From: Streptomyces sp. NRRL F-2664
GTDB lineage: Bacteria; Actinomycetota; Actinomycetes; Streptomycetales; Streptomycetaceae
Direction of reading: 5' to 3'
Length of the DNA stretch: 64,000 bases
Assembly: GCF_000719345.1 (NCBI RefSeq)
Contig: NZ_JOFX01000009.1
Location: forward strand, 1 to 64,000
The position numbers were made by a program, and so were the translations under genes. Shown in pieces: positions 17,486 to 26,321 of the stretch. The notes beneath the pieces were generated by a model. It worked only from the letters and a program-made list of their open reading frames with translations. It searched no databases and was not told the DNA's origin. How positions within the stretch are numbered: position 1 is the first letter of the stretch; the number at the start of each line of letters is the position of its first letter.

Positions 17486-19582
17486 TCAGCTCGTGGACGC
17501 CGCCGCTCCGCCCCGGAACGCCGCCTCGAAGGCCGCGTCACCGATGGCCGCCCGCGCCTGCCGTTCCCCCTGGTCCCGCAGCGCCGTCAGGGAGGGCGAA
17601 CCCATCTGGGGCCGGCCCACCGTCCGCCACCACGCGTGTCCGGTGCCCAGCAGGCGGGCCGCCAGCTCGCCGTCGCCCAGCCCGGCCACCGCCGTGGCCA
17701 GCAGGTCCAGGCCCAGCGCGATACCCAGCCGGTCGCCGAGGAGCCGCTTCCCGGAGAGCATGGACCGTACGTGGCGTGCGGCCTCCCCGTGGTCGCCCAG
17801 CCCCAGTGCGGCCACTGCCAGGACGTAGTCCGCGTAGGCCCGCATCCAGCGCTCGCCCAGCTCCGCGCAGGCCTCCCGCAACGACCGAGCCTCCTGCATG
17901 GCCTCCTCGAAACGCCCGAGGGCGTACAGGGAGTAGCTGGCGGTCAGCTTGCACAGGAGCCAGCCCGGCCCGGTGGTCCGGCCGCCGTGCGCGGCCCGGG
18001 CCCGCGGCCCCGACAGCTCCAGGGCGCGCACCGGGTCCCCCGGCATGAGGACCGACGCCGCGTGCAGGTGGGCCGCGCGCAGCTCCCGTTCCGGGTCCGC
18101 CAGGTGGGCGGCGTCCCGCGCGCACTGCTCCCCGACGCGCCGGGCCTCGTCCATGTCGCCCTGGAGCACCATCGTCAGCCCGAGGGACCACAGGGCCTGG
18201 TTGTGGGTGGCCTCGGTGCGCGGGGCGAGCCGCAGGGCCCGTTCCAGGACGGCCCGGCCCTCGTGCACGTGCCCGCAGGCGAACCAGTAGAACCACAGGT
18301 TCCCGGCCATCTCCAGCGCGGCCGTCGGGTCGGCCGTGAGCAGGTGCTCCAGGGCGGTGCGCAGTTGTGCGTGCTCGGCAGTGATCCTGCGGTACCAGTC
18401 GACCTGCCCCGGGCCCATCCAGCCCCGGTCGGCGGCCTGTGCGAGCGCTGCGTACCAGTGCGCGTGCCGGTCGGTGACCAGGTGCGTCTCGCCGAGCTCG
18501 GCCAGCCAGTCGTGTCCGTACTCGCGGATGGTGTCCAGCAGCCGATAGCGGGCGCCCGCGCCGCGCTCCTCGGAGCGCAGCACCACGGACTTGGCGGTGA
18601 GCCCGGCCAGTACGCGCTCCACCCGGGCGGCGGGCAGCGGGCCGCCCGCGCACACGGCGCGTGCCGCGGCCGTGTCGAAGTCGCCGGTGAACACCGAGAG
18701 GCGGGCCCACAGCAGGCGCTCCAGCGGCTCGCACAACTCGTGGCTCCAGCCGATCGTGGTCCGCATCGTCCGGTGCCGGGGCGGCCGGGGCACGCGGACC
18801 TCGGACAGCATCTCGAAGCGCTCGCCGATCCGCTCGGCCATCTGCTCGACCGTCCACAACCGCATCCGGGCGCCGGCCAGTTCCAATGCCAGGGGGATCC
18901 CGTCCAGCCGACGGCACACCTCGGCGGCGACCTCGGTCCGTGCCGGGTCCGCGAAGACGGCGGCGGCGCGCGGGGTCGCCGCGAGAGCTCGGGCGCGGAA
19001 GAGGGCCAGGGCGTCGCTGTCGGGTCCCTCGCAGGGCAGCGGCCTGACCTCGACGACCTGCTCGATCGCGCAGCGCAGCGGCTCGCGCGAGGTGATCAGG
19101 ATGGTCAACCCGGGTGCGGACTGAAGGAGTTCGCCCGCCAGATGGCGGCACTCGGAGACGAGGTGCTCGCAGGTGTCCAGGACGAGGAGGAGCTCCCGGT
19201 CGGCCATCCACGCGCACAGCTCCTCGTCGAGCGGGCGCGGGGAGTGGTCGACGAGGCCGAGGGCGTGCGCGACGGTCGCGGTCAGCAGGGCGGGGTCGCG
19301 CAGCGGTGACAGCTCCACCCACCAGACGCCGTCGGGCCGTGCGTGGCGGGCGTCGGCGACGGCGCGCAGGGCGAGCCGGGACTTCCCGACGCCGCCCACC
19401 CCGGTCAGGGTGATCAGTCTGCGCTCGCGCAACAGCTTTCCGATCAGCCGCAGTTCGGGCTGCCTGCCGATGAAGCTCGCCGGCTCCGGCGGCAGGTTCC
19501 CCGGGGGTGTCCGGGCGGCCGGCCCGGGCACGCCGTCCGTGGAATCTGGCTGATTGTCATTGACCGAGTACTCACCGAACAC
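17486..19582 (-). CDS. NB-ARC/TPR signalling ATPase (AfsR/LAL-like, no DNA-binding domain seen)
   Basis: The 698-residue protein has a STAND ATPase module: FIGRQPELRLIG, Walker A LTGVGGVGKSRLA (about residues 58-70), Walker B LLLVLDTCEHL (about 128-138), the ITSREPL sensor and GIPLALELAGARM. A TPR-like helical repeat region (about 370-660) follows. LAL and AfsR regulators normally also carry a LuxR or SARP DNA-binding domain, but neither end here shows one. It may act by protein-protein interaction, or may be a regulator that lost its DNA-binding end. The GTG start at 19582 is the most upstream reasonable one; a second in-frame GTG seven codons on is possible. Confidence 0.82.
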   Translation of the reverse strand: MFGEYSVNDNQPDSTDGVPGPAARTPPGNLPPEPASFIGRQPELRLIGKLLRERRLITLTGVGGVGKSRLALRAVADARHARPDGVWWVELSPLRDPALLTATVAHALGLVDHSPRPLDEELCAWMADRELLLVLDTCEHLVSECRHLAGELLQSAPGLTILITSREPLRCAIEQVVEVRPLPCEGPDSDALALFRARALAATPRAAAVFADPARTEVAAEVCRRLDGIPLALELAGARMRLWTVEQMAERIGERFEMLSEVRVPRPPRHRTMRTTIGWSHELCEPLERLLWARLSVFTGDFDTAAARAVCAGGPLPAARVERVLAGLTAKSVVLRSEERGAGARYRLLDTIREYGHDWLAELGETHLVTDRHAHWYAALAQAADRGWMGPGQVDWYRRITAEHAQLRTALEHLLTADPTAALEMAGNLWFYWFACGHVHEGRAVLERALRLAPRTEATHNQALWSLGLTMVLQGDMDEARRVGEQCARDAAHLADPERELRAAHLHAASVLMPGDPVRALELSGPRARAAHGGRTTGPGWLLCKLTASYSLYALGRFEEAMQEARSLREACAELGERWMRAYADYVLAVAALGLGDHGEAARHVRSMLSGKRLLGDRLGIALGLDLLATAVAGLGDGELAARLLGTGHAWWRTVGRPQMGSPSLTALRDQGERQARAAIGDAAFEAAFRGGAAASTS

Positions 19583-19646
19583 GGGAGTATTGTGCGTGAT
19601 CTTCTCATCCCACCGTGCCGTCGGGACGGGATCGGTGCTTCCCGGT

Positions 19647-20612
19647 TCACCCGACGAGGGTGATCCGGCGTTCCGCCGAGAAGGCTCCCCAGTTGCCGTC
19701 GGGCAGCCGGGCTCGCAGTTTGACGGCCCATTCGGTGCCGGCCGGTTCGGTCGCCGTGAGGCGGTGCTCGACCCGGCCGACGGGTACCGCGCCGGCCCCG
19801 AACTGCAGGACGGTGGTGGGCCGTCCGTTGACGAACAGCTCGTACTCGGAGGTCGCGCGCCCGGTGTCCGGGGCGGTCCAGGTCAGGGTGACGGCGCCCG
19901 GTGAGGCGGTCGCGGTGAGGCCGGCGGGGGCGGTGCCCGGGCCGTCGCCGGACGCGGGCGGCGTGCTGACGTCCACGGCCGGACCGTCCGGGGAGGAGTT
20001 GTCCGCGCCGTCCCGGGCCCGGACCGTGAAGGTGTAGACCGTGTCCGGCTGGAGGCCGGTCAGTGTGGTGGCGTTGTCGCCGGGGCCGACGGTGTGGATG
20101 CGTACGCCGCCCTGGTGGACGTCGTACGCCGTGACGCCGGTGTCGTCCGTCGAGGGCGCCCACGTCAGCCGGGCGGAGCGGGGGCCGGTCGCCGTGGCGG
20201 TCGTCGTGGCCGGGGCGGTCGGAGCGAGGCGGTCCTCGGCCCGGGCGGCAGGGGTGGTCACGAGCGCCGCCGGTCCGGCCTCGGAGAGGTTCCCGGCCGC
20301 GTCCTCGGCCCGCACCGTGAAGGAGTAGCCGGTCTGCGGTGCGAGACCGGTGACGTCCACCATCGTCTTCTCCGCGGGGAGTTCCCGCACCGGCCGTCCC
20401 GCCTCGAAGACCCGGTAGCGCTTCACTCCGGCCCCGTCCGCCGCCGCGTCCCACATGACGTGCACGGACGTGGCGCTGCCCGCCTGGGCGGTGAGACCGG
20501 TGGGTGCCGGCGGCGGCTCGGTGTCGGGGGCGGTGCACGCGGTGGGGCCTGCGAGGCCGACGAGGCCGGTGAGGGCCAGGAGGAGGACGGGCGTGGGGGC
20601 GCTGCGTCGCAC
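19647..20612 (-). CDS. Secreted fibronectin type III lipoprotein
   Basis: The 321-residue protein has a lipoprotein signal peptide (hydrophobic LLLALTGLVGLAG, then a T-A-C lipobox near residue 26). Three fibronectin type III repeats follow (about residues 35-120, 130-215 and 225-320), each showing the P-x-x-P-T-G-L, W and Y-x-V pattern; two also contain the R-A-x-D-x-A-x-N-x-S motif. It is likely anchored on the outer face of the membrane and may bind polysaccharide or protein. No catalytic domain is attached, which is unusual since such repeats often accompany glycosidases. It is divergent from the nickel-type ABC operon. Confidence 0.8.
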   Translation of the reverse strand: MRRSAPTPVLLLALTGLVGLAGPTACTAPDTEPPPAPTGLTAQAGSATSVHVMWDAAADGAGVKRYRVFEAGRPVRELPAEKTMVDVTGLAPQTGYSFTVRAEDAAGNLSEAGPAALVTTPAARAEDRLAPTAPATTTATATGPRSARLTWAPSTDDTGVTAYDVHQGGVRIHTVGPGDNATTLTGLQPDTVYTFTVRARDGADNSSPDGPAVDVSTPPASGDGPGTAPAGLTATASPGAVTLTWTAPDTGRATSEYELFVNGRPTTVLQFGAGAVPVGRVEHRLTATEPAGTEWAVKLRARLPDGNWGAFSAERRITLVG

Positions 20613-20739
20613 GGGGTGCCTACCTCGGCTTCCGTAAAGGTCTAGACATATATGGCACGAGAGGCGGGAGGGCGACAAGACCTGTGCATCACTGACCGGC
20701 GGTGTGACCCGATTCGTCGACTTCTGATCACGTCTGGCA

Positions 20740-20762
20740 TTATTGCCAGCTCTTTGCAATAA
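20740..20762. promoter_or_regulatory. Nur-box-like inverted repeat before the ABC importer operon
   Basis: TTATTGC-N9-GCAATAA is a perfect 7-base inverted repeat. Its inner part reads TTGCCA-N5-TTGCAA, matching the Streptomyces Nur (nickel uptake regulator) consensus tTGCaa-N5-ttGCAA in all but one position. It ends 30 bases before the importer's chosen start codon, so a Fur-family repressor bound here would block transcription or elongation. Confidence 0.65.
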
Positions 20763-20792
20763 CGGATGAACGCGAACAGGGATGTGCAGCGC

Positions 20793-22391
20793 ATGACGGC
20801 CCGGACAGTACGGGGAGCGACCAGGGCGACGGTGGCCGCCGCACTCATCACGGGCGTGGCGGCCTGCTCCACCCCCGGAGCCGGCCCGGGCGGCGCCGCC
20901 GGCGCCGACTCGGTCGTCGTCGGCATCGCCACCGAACCGGAGAGCCTCAGCCCGCTGCTGGGCTACGGCAAGGACGGCAACTCCAAGATCTTCGACGGTC
21001 TGCTCACCCACGACGCGGACATGAAGCTCAAACCCGCCCTCGCCCGGTCCCTCCCGGAGGTCTCCGCGGACGGGCGCACCTACTCCTTCGCCCTGCGCCA
21101 GGGCGTGAGGTTCAGCGACGGGGCGCCCTTCTCCGCCAAGGACGTCGTCTTCACCTACCGGACGATCCTCGACGCGGGGACGAACAACGCCTCCAAGACC
21201 GAACTCGACGCGATCGAGCGGGTCGAGGCGACGGGGGAGGACACCGTCGTCTTCACCCTGAAGTACCCCTACGCCCCGTTCGCCGAACGGACCGTGCTGC
21301 CCATCGCCCCGGAGCACATCGCCGGGAAGCAGGACGTCAACAGCGGCGACTTCACCACCCGGCCCGTCGGCACCGGGCCCTACGTACTCACCGGCTGGTC
21401 CAGGGGCGAAAAGCTCAGCTTCAAGGCCAACCCCGGCTACTGGGGCGGCGAGCCCGCCGTCAAGAAGTTCACCATGGCCGTCGTCAAGGACGACGACGTG
21501 CGCGCCACCCGGCTGCGCTCCGGCGAGCTCGACGGCGCCATCCTGCCGCCCGGCCTGGCCGCGGGCTTCGCGAAGGACGCCGGGCGCCGCACCTACGCCG
21601 CCAGGACCTTCGACCACCGCAGCGTGACCCTCCCCACGCACCACCCGGTCACCGGCGACCTCGCCGTCCGGCGGGCGCTCGACATCGCCGTGGACCGCAC
21701 GGCCATGGTCGACAAGCTGCTGGAGGGCGCGGGCAGGCCCGCCTTCGGCCCCGTGCCGACCGACAGCCCCTGGTTCACGGCCGGCACCGAGCGCCGCCAC
21801 GACCTCGACGGGGCCCGCCGGATCCTCGACGACGCCGGCTGGAAGGCCGGCGCGGACGGCATCCGGGTCAAGGACGGCGTCCGCGCCTCCTTCCCCCTCT
21901 GGTACACCGCCGGCGACAAGATCCGCCAGGACCACGCCCTCGCCTTCGCCTCCGACGCCAAGAAGGCCGGCATCGAGGTCAAGGCCGAGGCCGGGACCTG
22001 GGAGGTCATCGAACCCCGGATGAAGACCGAGGCCGTGCTCGCGGGCGGCGGCTCACCGGCCGACCCGGACTTCGACCAGTACCTCATGCTCACCTCCTCC
22101 CTCGGCGGCGACGGCTTCAACAACATGGCCCGCTACGCCGATCCGGCCGTGGACGCGGCCCTGGCCGAAGGCCGCCGCAGCGCCGATCCGGCGGTCCGCA
22201 AGGCCGCGTACGACACGGTGCAGCGCCGACTCGCCGAGAACCCGGGCTACGTCTTCCTCACCCACATCGACCACCTCTACGTCGTGAACGACGGGTGGGA
22301 CGGGCTCGGCACCCAGGTGGAGCCGCACGACCACGGTCTCGGCGCCGGGCCCTGGTGGAACGTCGAGAGCTGGAAGCCCAAGCAGAAGTGA
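20793..22391 (+). CDS. nikA: ABC importer substrate-binding lipoprotein (nickel/peptide type, NikA-like)
   Basis: The 532-residue lipoprotein is of the DppA/NikA class (SBP_bac_5). A signal peptide ends in a G-V-A-A-C lipobox, followed by the family signatures ATEPESLSPL, RQGVRFSDGAPFSAKDVVFTYR and the G-T-G-P-Y-V-L segment. The start at 20793 was preferred over ATG 20766 because CAGGGATG lies at a proper distance and the signal peptide begins there. A Nur-box-like repeat just upstream argues for nickel or a nickel chelate as substrate rather than peptide. The five-gene operon matches the S. coelicolor nik layout known from Nur studies. Peptide or opine uptake remains possible. Confidence 0.75.
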   Translation: MTARTVRGATRATVAAALITGVAACSTPGAGPGGAAGADSVVVGIATEPESLSPLLGYGKDGNSKIFDGLLTHDADMKLKPALARSLPEVSADGRTYSFALRQGVRFSDGAPFSAKDVVFTYRTILDAGTNNASKTELDAIERVEATGEDTVVFTLKYPYAPFAERTVLPIAPEHIAGKQDVNSGDFTTRPVGTGPYVLTGWSRGEKLSFKANPGYWGGEPAVKKFTMAVVKDDDVRATRLRSGELDGAILPPGLAAGFAKDAGRRTYAARTFDHRSVTLPTHHPVTGDLAVRRALDIAVDRTAMVDKLLEGAGRPAFGPVPTDSPWFTAGTERRHDLDGARRILDDAGWKAGADGIRVKDGVRASFPLWYTAGDKIRQDHALAFASDAKKAGIEVKAEAGTWEVIEPRMKTEAVLAGGGSPADPDFDQYLMLTSSLGGDGFNNMARYADPAVDAALAEGRRSADPAVRKAAYDTVQRRLAENPGYVFLTHIDHLYVVNDGWDGLGTQVEPHDHGLGAGPWWNVESWKPKQK

Positions 22392-22401
22392 GCCCCACCC
22401 C

Positions 22402-23403
22402 GTGACCACCCGCTCCGTCCGCCTCCCCTGGAGGCCGATGGCACGCAGGGCGGGGCGGCGGACCCTGTCAGCCGCCCCCGTCCTGCTCGCCGTCACCTTC
22501 GGCGTCTTCGCCCTCGCCGCCCTGTCCCCCTTCGACCCCGTCAAGGCCTACGCCGGCACCGCCGGACTCACCGCCTCGCAGGCCGAACTCGACCAGCTGC
22601 GGATCAACCTCGGCGTCGACCGGCCCCTGGCCGCCCGCTGGTGGGACTGGCTGACCTCGGCACTCACCGGCGACCTCGGCGCCTCCGCCGTCATGCGCCA
22701 GCCCGTGACCGACGTCATCACCGAGCGCGTGGGCTGGTCGGCGCTGCTCGCGGCCTGCGCCTTCACCATGGCCGTGCTCGCGGGCACCGCCCTCGGCGTA
22801 CTGGCCGCACGCCGGCCGGGCGGCCCGCTGGACCGCGCCGTCTCCGCGCTCGCTTACACCCTCGAGGCCGCCCCGGCCTTCTGGACGGCGCTGCTCGCGA
22901 TCTGGTTCTTCTCCGTACGCCTCGGTGTCCTGCCCTCCGGCGGCCTCACCGACGCCGGCAGCGACACCGTCACCCCCGGGCAGGTCGCCTCCCACCTGGT
23001 GCTCCCCGCCCTGGTGCTCGCCGCCACCCAACTGCCCTGGTTCTTCCTCTACGTCCGTCAGGGCGTCGCCGACGCGCTGGGCGAGGACCCCGTACGAGGG
23101 GCCCGCGCACGGGGCCTGTCCGAGCGCCGGATCCTGCTCGGCCACGCCCTGCGCTCCGGCATGCTGCCGATGCTGACGCTGATCGGCTCCCGGGTACCCG
23201 AGCTGATCACCGGCGCCCTGCTGGTGGAAACGGTCTTCAGCTGGCCCGGCATCGCCGCGGCGACCGTCCAGGCCGCCACCGCGGTCGACTTCCCCCTGCT
23301 GGCGGCCCTGACGGTGCTGGCCACCGCGGCCGTGCTCGCCGGGAACCTGCTGTCCGACCTGCTGTACGGGCTGGCCGACCCGCGGGTGGGCTTCGATGGC
23401 TGA
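22402..23403 (+). CDS. nikB: ABC importer permease (NikB/DppB type)
   Basis: This 333-residue inner-membrane permease has about six transmembrane helices. The long periplasmic loop after helix 1 carries L-G-V-D-R-P-L-A-A-R-W-W-D-W. The cytoplasmic EAA-like loop (GARARGLSERRILLGHALRSG, about residues 232-252) docks the ATPase subunits. The GTG start is 10 bases after the binding-protein stop, and the end overlaps the next permease by 8 bases. Confidence 0.85.
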   Translation: MTTRSVRLPWRPMARRAGRRTLSAAPVLLAVTFGVFALAALSPFDPVKAYAGTAGLTASQAELDQLRINLGVDRPLAARWWDWLTSALTGDLGASAVMRQPVTDVITERVGWSALLAACAFTMAVLAGTALGVLAARRPGGPLDRAVSALAYTLEAAPAFWTALLAIWFFSVRLGVLPSGGLTDAGSDTVTPGQVASHLVLPALVLAATQLPWFFLYVRQGVADALGEDPVRGARARGLSERRILLGHALRSGMLPMLTLIGSRVPELITGALLVETVFSWPGIAAATVQAATAVDFPLLAALTVLATAAVLAGNLLSDLLYGLADPRVGFDG

Positions 23404-24265
23404 GACCACGACCTGGCGCCCGCGGGGCCGCCCGCACCGCTCCACCCGCACCCTGCGGGTCCGCACCTCGGCCGCCGTCATGGCGGTCGTCGCACTGGCC
23501 GTACTGGTCGTGCCGCCGCTCGCCCAGCTGGACCAGCAGGCCGTGGACCTCGCGGCGAAACTGCAACCCCCCTCGTGGGCGCACCCCTTCGGTACCGACG
23601 ACGTCGGGCGGGACCTGCTGCTGCGGTGCGTCCACGGACTGCGCGTCTCCCTGTTCGTCGGCCTGGTGGCCGCACTGGCCGCCACCGTGGTCGGCACCGC
23701 GGTCGGCGCGGCCGCGGGCGCTTTCGGCGGCTGGACCGACCGGCTGGCGATGCGGGCCGTGGACATCCTCTCCTCCGTCCCGCACCTCCTCCTCGGGATC
23801 TTCGTCGTGGCGGTGTTCCGGCCGGGGATCTGGCCCGTCGTGGCCTCGGTTGCGGCCACCCACTGGCTCTCGACGGCCCGGATCGTCCGCGCCGAGGTCC
23901 TCTCCCTGCGCGGCCGGCCCTACATCGACGCCGCCGTCTCCGGCGGAGCCTCACGGTGGCGGGTCGCCGTACGGCACCTGGTGCCCGGCATCCTCCCGCA
24001 GGCCGGCCTCGCCGCCGTGCTGATGATTCCGCACGCGATGTGGCACGAGTCCGCCCTGTCCTTCCTCGGCCTCGGAATGCCCGCCCACCAGGCCAGCCTG
24101 GGCGGCCTGGTACAGAACGCCCGCGGCTCGCTGCTCGCCGGGCACTGGTGGCCCACCCTCTTCCCCGGTCTGCTGCTGATCGTCCCGACCCTGGCCGTCG
24201 CCGGCCTCGCGGGCGCCTGGCGCGACCGGCTGAACCCGCGCCGCCGTTCGGAGCTGACCCTGTGA
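23396..24265 (+). CDS. nikC: ABC importer permease (NikC/DppC type)
   Basis: The 289-residue permease shows the DppC signatures: an N-terminal helix, then the H-P-F-G-T-D-D-V-G-R-D motif (about residues 62-72), and an EAA loop (A-A-V-S-G-G-A-S-R-W-R-V). C-terminal helices include the S-F-L-G-L-G segment. It pairs with the upstream permease to form the membrane channel. It overlaps the upstream permease gene by 8 bases and the following ATPase gene by 4 (GTGA). Confidence 0.87.
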   Translation: MAETTTWRPRGRPHRSTRTLRVRTSAAVMAVVALAVLVVPPLAQLDQQAVDLAAKLQPPSWAHPFGTDDVGRDLLLRCVHGLRVSLFVGLVAALAATVVGTAVGAAAGAFGGWTDRLAMRAVDILSSVPHLLLGIFVVAVFRPGIWPVVASVAATHWLSTARIVRAEVLSLRGRPYIDAAVSGGASRWRVAVRHLVPGILPQAGLAAVLMIPHAMWHESALSFLGLGMPAHQASLGGLVQNARGSLLAGHWWPTLFPGLLLIVPTLAVAGLAGAWRDRLNPRRRSELTL

Positions 24266-25239
24266 CCCCGCCGTCCACCGCCCCGCCCGTGCTCCGCGTC
24301 GAGCAGCTCTCCGTCCGATTCCGCATGCCCGGTGGACGGTACGTGGAGGCCGTCACCGACGCCTGCTTCACCCTGGCGCCCGGCGAGAGCCTCGCCCTCG
24401 TCGGCGAGAGCGGCTGCGGGAAGTCCGTACTCGCCTCCGCCCTCCTCGGCCTGCTCCCCGGCAATGCCGAGACGGCCGGATCGGCCCGCCTCGCCGACGG
24501 CCTCGACCTCCTCGCCGCCGACGAGCGCACCCTGGCCCGGACCGTACGGGGCCGGCGCGTCGCTCTCGTCCCGCAGAGCCCGGCGGCGCACCTCACCCCG
24601 GTCCGCACCGTCCGCGCCCACCTGGAGGAGACGGCCCGCGAGCTGACCGGCACCGGATCCGGCCGTCGCCCACGCTCCGCGCGGACCGCGCTGCGCGCAG
24701 CGGCGCAGGCCGCCGCAGACCGCGCCGCATTCCCCGGCTCCCACCTCGACCGCCACCCCCACGAACTCTCCGGCGGCCTCGCCCAGCGCGCGGCCACCGC
24801 CCTCGCCCTCGTCGGCGACGCCCCCCTGCTCCTCGCCGACGAACCGACCACCGGCCTGGACCGCGACCTGGTCGAGCGCACCGTCGACGAACTGCGCGCC
24901 CACACCCGTGCCGACGGCCGCGCCCTGCTGATGATCACGCACGACCTGTCCGCTGCCGAGCGGATCGCCGACACCGTGGCCGTCATGTACGCGGGGCGGA
25001 TCGTCGAAACAGCCCCGGCCGCCGCCTTCTTCGGCCGCCCCGGCCCCCGCCACCCCTACGCCCGGGGCCTGCTCGAAGCCCTCCCCGAGCGCTCCTTCAC
25101 CCCCGTTCCCGGAGCACCGCCCGAGCTCGGGGCCCTCCCGCCCGGCTGCGCCTTCGCCGCCCGCTGCGCCGCCGCCGACCCGCTCTGCCGCACCCGGCGG
25201 CCCGCGCTCATCGAAGGGGTGGCCTGCCACCATGCTTGA
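24262..25239 (+). CDS. nikD: ABC importer ATPase (NikD/DppD type)
   Basis: The 325-residue ATPase has Walker A GESGCGKS (about residues 46-53), the ABC signature L-S-G-G-L-A-Q-R, Walker B L-L-L-A-D-E-P-T and the switch histidine in M-I-T-H-D-L-S. The C-terminal oligopeptide-transporter extension contains three cysteines near its end (G-C-A-F-A-A-R-C, then C-R). That cysteine cluster binds an iron-sulfur cluster in some DppD proteins. The GTG at 24262 overlaps the permease stop. Confidence 0.87.
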   Translation: MTPPSTAPPVLRVEQLSVRFRMPGGRYVEAVTDACFTLAPGESLALVGESGCGKSVLASALLGLLPGNAETAGSARLADGLDLLAADERTLARTVRGRRVALVPQSPAAHLTPVRTVRAHLEETARELTGTGSGRRPRSARTALRAAAQAAADRAAFPGSHLDRHPHELSGGLAQRAATALALVGDAPLLLADEPTTGLDRDLVERTVDELRAHTRADGRALLMITHDLSAAERIADTVAVMYAGRIVETAPAAAFFGRPGPRHPYARGLLEALPERSFTPVPGAPPELGALPPGCAFAARCAAADPLCRTRRPALIEGVACHHA

Positions 25240-25891
25240 GCTCAAGGACATCACCGCGGGATACGACCGCCGTGCCCCCGCGGTCCGGGGCGCCCACCTC
25301 ACCCTGCACGCGGGGCAGTCCCTCGGCCTGCTCGGGCCGAGCGGCTGCGGCAAGTCCACCCTGGCCAGGGTCGCCGCGCTGCTGCACCGGCCCGACCGGG
25401 GGACCGTGACCCTGGACGGCCACGTCGTGACCGGCTTCTCCCACCGCGCCCCGCGCTGCCTGCGCACGGCGATCGGCGTCGTCTTCCAGCAGCCGCGACT
25501 CGCCGCCGACCCCCGCCTGAGGCTCGGCGACCTCGTCGCCGAACCCCTCCGCGCGACCGGTCGGCGTACGGAAGCGGCGGCGCGGGTGGCCGAGTTGGCG
25601 CAGCAGGTGGGCCTCGGCGCGGACCTGCTCGCGCGCCGCCCCCACGAGGTCAGCGACGGCCAGCTGCAACGCGCCTGCCTGGCCCGTGCCTTGGCGCTGC
25701 GGCCGCGCTGGCTGGTCTGCGACGAGATGACCGCGATGCTCGACGCCTCCACCACGGCCGCCCTGGTGGCGGTCGTCGAGGACTATCGCGCCGGGACGGG
25801 CGCCGGCCTCCTCGCGGTCGGCCACGACCCGGTGCTGCTGGGGCGCTGGTGCGGGCGCACCCTGCACTGGGACGAGATCGTCAAGGACTGA
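25232..25891 (+). CDS. nikE: ABC importer ATPase (NikE/DppF type, short)
   Basis: The 219-residue second ATPase has Walker A GPSGCGKST (about residues 37-45), a variant signature V-S-D-G-Q-L-Q-R in place of LSGGQ, Walker B WLVCDEMTAMLD and a switch histidine in A-V-G-H-D-P. It lacks the C-terminal oligopeptide extension of its partner, as is usual for NikE-like subunits. It overlaps the partner ATPase gene by 8 bases and ends the operon. The serine-aspartate signature and the glutamate-methionine pair after Walker B are characteristic of nickel/metallophore-type members. Confidence 0.82.
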   Translation: MLELKDITAGYDRRAPAVRGAHLTLHAGQSLGLLGPSGCGKSTLARVAALLHRPDRGTVTLDGHVVTGFSHRAPRCLRTAIGVVFQQPRLAADPRLRLGDLVAEPLRATGRRTEAAARVAELAQQVGLGADLLARRPHEVSDGQLQRACLARALALRPRWLVCDEMTAMLDASTTAALVAVVEDYRAGTGAGLLAVGHDPVLLGRWCGRTLHWDEIVKD

Positions 25892-25988
25892 CGCCCGTCA
25901 CGGACGGTCAACACCCGTACGGCGGACACGTCGTTCGCCCGGAAGCACGCGGCGTTGCGCCACCATGACGGTGACTCAGGAGGTCTCG

Positions 25989-26183
25989 ATGGTGCTCTCC
26001 CTCTCCGTGGTCGTCCTGCTCCTCGTCCTGGCCTGGATCTTCCTGCGCAGCGGCGGGCTGAAGCTCTCCCACGCCCTCGTCTGCGTCCTGCTCGGCTTCT
26101 ACCTCGCGAGCAGCAGCATGGCCGCGACCATCCACAGCGGCCTGACGGCCACCGCGAACGCGGTCTCCTCCCTCAACCCGTAG
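25989..26183 (+). CDS. Small hypothetical membrane protein
   Basis: The 64-residue protein consists of a hydrophobic N-terminal helix (MVLSLSVVVLLLVLAWIFL), a short basic turn (RSGGLKLSH) and a second helix (ALVCVLLGFYLASS), ending in a polar tail. The start at 25989 was chosen over an ATG eight codons upstream because AGGAGG is ideally spaced before it. Similar two-helix proteins are widespread in Streptomyces; function unknown. Confidence 0.65.
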   Translation: MVLSLSVVVLLLVLAWIFLRSGGLKLSHALVCVLLGFYLASSSMAATIHSGLTATANAVSSLNP

Positions 26184-26232
26184 GGCGTGCGCCGTTGACT
26201 GTTGCGCCTTCGTGAAGCGTGCGGCGCGTGCA

Positions 26233-26261
26233 TGGACTCCTCCGGCGGCGCCGTCTAGCGT
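26233..26261 (+). promoter_or_regulatory. Candidate housekeeping promoter
   Basis: TGGACT, then 17 bases, then TAGCGT fits the Streptomyces HrdB-type -35/-10 pattern with ideal spacing. It lies 61 bases upstream of the GTG start of the secreted beta-propeller-like protein. Confidence 0.5.
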
Positions 26262-26321
26262 CTGGCCGCGGCGGATGTCAGACGCGAGGTCAACAGGCTG
26301 GTGCGACAGGAGGGGAGCCCC

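Noticed and set aside
20766..20792. Upstream ATG as start of the ABC binding protein
   Set aside because: It lies 4 bases after the Nur-box-like repeat with no ribosome site, and it would place nine polar residues before the signal peptide.
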